A DNA stretch of 7,028 bases from an uncultured Ruminococcus sp. (GTDB taxonomy: Bacteria; Bacillota; Clostridia; Oscillospirales; Ruminococcaceae): the NCBI GenBank assembly GCA_900556055.1, contig USNJ01000106.1:1-7028 (forward strand), read 5' to 3'. The notes under the pieces were generated by a model, which saw only the letters and a list, made by a program, of their open reading frames with translations, had not been told where the DNA came from and made no database searches. Positions 6,543 through 7,028 of the stretch are shown one piece after another (the stretch's first letter is position 1; each line of letters starts with the position of its first letter). A program made the translations under genes and the position numbers.

Positions 6543-6791
6543 AAACAATATTTTTATTATTTATGCCCAAGAAACACATTTTTTATGTTACACTTATTTT
6601 ATACTGAAAGTTCACAAAAAATCAAAGCGTATCTCAGGAAGGTGAAGATCCGTGCAGCAGCCGGGCTTCCCGATGCTATTCAGAGGTTTTTTACCGTTTG
6701 TCCATCAGACTGCTCCGGATTGTTTCACTCTTGTAACTGTGTGCGATAATTTGCTGGAGTGCTATAAGTAAACACATTAATCAGTGATCCA
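6543..6791. other. Intergenic stretch of about 250 bases with no convincing gene
   Basis: No reading frame here has a good ribosome site together with family-like sequence. The left part (6543-6625) is very AT-rich. It holds a possible minus-strand promoter (TTGATT at 6625-6620, 16 bases, TATAAA at 6603-6598) that would read into the terminator at 6542-6507. The right part (6630-6760) is more GC-rich and can fold: AGCA/TGCT plus CGGG/CCCG form a hairpin at 6656-6677, GGA/TCC closes another at 6637-6651, and TCTC (6632-6635) can pair with GAGG (6683-6686) just before six T residues on the plus strand. CACTC (6726-6730) and GAGTG (6757-6761) are also complementary. It may hold a structured or small RNA, or may be decayed sequence. 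Confidence 0.4.
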
Positions 6792-7028
6792 TTAGAATTC
6801 AAGCTTTTCTTCGAGATACTTAACGAGATCGTCGATCTTAACTCTTTCCTGAGCCATGGAATCACGGTCACGAACTGTTACGCAGCCGTCCTCGAGAGTA
6901 TCGAAGTCGTAAGTGATGCAGAAAGGAGTACCGATCTCGTCCTGACGGCGGTATCTCTTACCGATCTGTCCTGCTTCATCATATTCAACGCTGAACTTCT
7001 TGGCAAGCTTTGTGTAAAGCTCGGTTGC
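6792..7028 (-). CDS. glyQS: Glycyl-tRNA synthetase, single-chain type, C-terminal end (partial)
   Basis: These are the last 78 codons and TAA stop of a gene entering from the right edge; the frame is open to base 7028. The residues [33 protein letters not shown] and QERVKIDDL match the C-terminal anticodon-binding domain of class II, homodimeric glycyl-tRNA synthetases, which attach glycine to tRNA-Gly in the cytoplasm. The catalytic domain lies outside the window. All isoleucine codons here are ATC and many others are of the highly expressed type (GGT, CGT, AAG), whereas the transport operon uses ATA freely. That fits strong expression of a housekeeping gene rather than a shared operon. No functional link to the transporter genes is indicated; a terminator and a separate promoter lie between them. 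Confidence 0.95.
   Translation of the reverse strand, partial: ATELYTKLAKKFSVEYDEAGQIGKRYRRQDEIGTPFCITYDFDTLEDGCVTVRDRDSMAQERVKIDDLVKYLEEKLEF

Noticed and set aside
6382..6579. 65-codon minus-strand frame starting MCFLGINNK.
   Set aside because: It runs through the terminator, the promoter and the operator repeat and into the tetR start; its sequence is low-complexity Asn/Ile from the repeat.
6638..6662. AGCAGCC near GATCC recalled the signal recognition particle RNA tip.
   Set aside because: The diagnostic GGAA tetraloop closed by TCC/GGA next to AGCAGC is missing.
6631..6713. Resemblance of the plus strand (GGAAGGTGAAGATCC, then CATCAGACTGC) to parts of the cobalamin riboswitch core and B12 box.
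   Set aside because: Only fragments match, the CCCGC/ACTGT region is absent, and the strand points into the 3' end of glyQS with no gene for it to control. A covariance-model search would settle it.
6531..6749. 72-codon plus-strand frame in the intergenic stretch.
   Set aside because: It starts inside the terminator stem, has no ribosome site, and the product resembles no family I know.

Overview
The window looks like chromosomal DNA of a Bacillota (Firmicutes) gut or rumen anaerobe, most likely near Ruminococcus/Oscillospiraceae. That placement is inferred from the strong GGAGG-type ribosome binding sites, the single-chain glycyl-tRNA synthetase tail, the MptD/Trep_Strep-like ECF substrate-binding protein and the overall base composition. 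No marker gene fixes the species. Every gene I accept lies on the minus strand, so the map reads from right to left.

Reading in the direction of transcription: the 3' end of a glycyl-tRNA synthetase gene (7028 to 6792, entering from the right edge); about 250 bases without a convincing gene (6791 to 6543), closed by a good intrinsic terminator (6542 to 6507); a near-consensus promoter (6495 to 6467) whose -10 box lies inside a 51-bp perfect inverted repeat (6433-6483); a TetR-family regulator (6418 to 5813); a short gap holding a second palindrome or hairpin (5781-5804); one large gene fusing two ECF-type ABC ATPases to an EcfT-type membrane protein (5736 to 3553); an MptD-like ECF S component (3534 to 2941); a half-size ABC exporter-fold protein broken by a frameshift (2951 to 1226); and a second exporter-fold protein running off the left edge (1222 to 1).

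Genes are tightly packed from the ECF fusion onward (18-base gap, 11-base overlap, 3-base gap), which indicates one operon under the TetR-type regulator. The fused A-A'-T protein plus the S component would make a complete energy-coupling-factor importer. The two exporter-fold half-transporters would normally pair as a heterodimer. ECF S/A/T genes beside two exporter-fold ABC genes also occur in the streptococcal sia heme-uptake operon, and some exporter-fold pairs (YbtPQ, IrtAB) import siderophores. A role in uptake or handling of heme, another tetrapyrrole or a metal chelate is therefore a reasonable hypothesis, but the substrate cannot be read from the sequence.

The most notable points are the one-polypeptide ECF energising module, the four-half-site operator sitting on the promoter, and the frameshift at an ATAT repeat that splits the first exporter gene.
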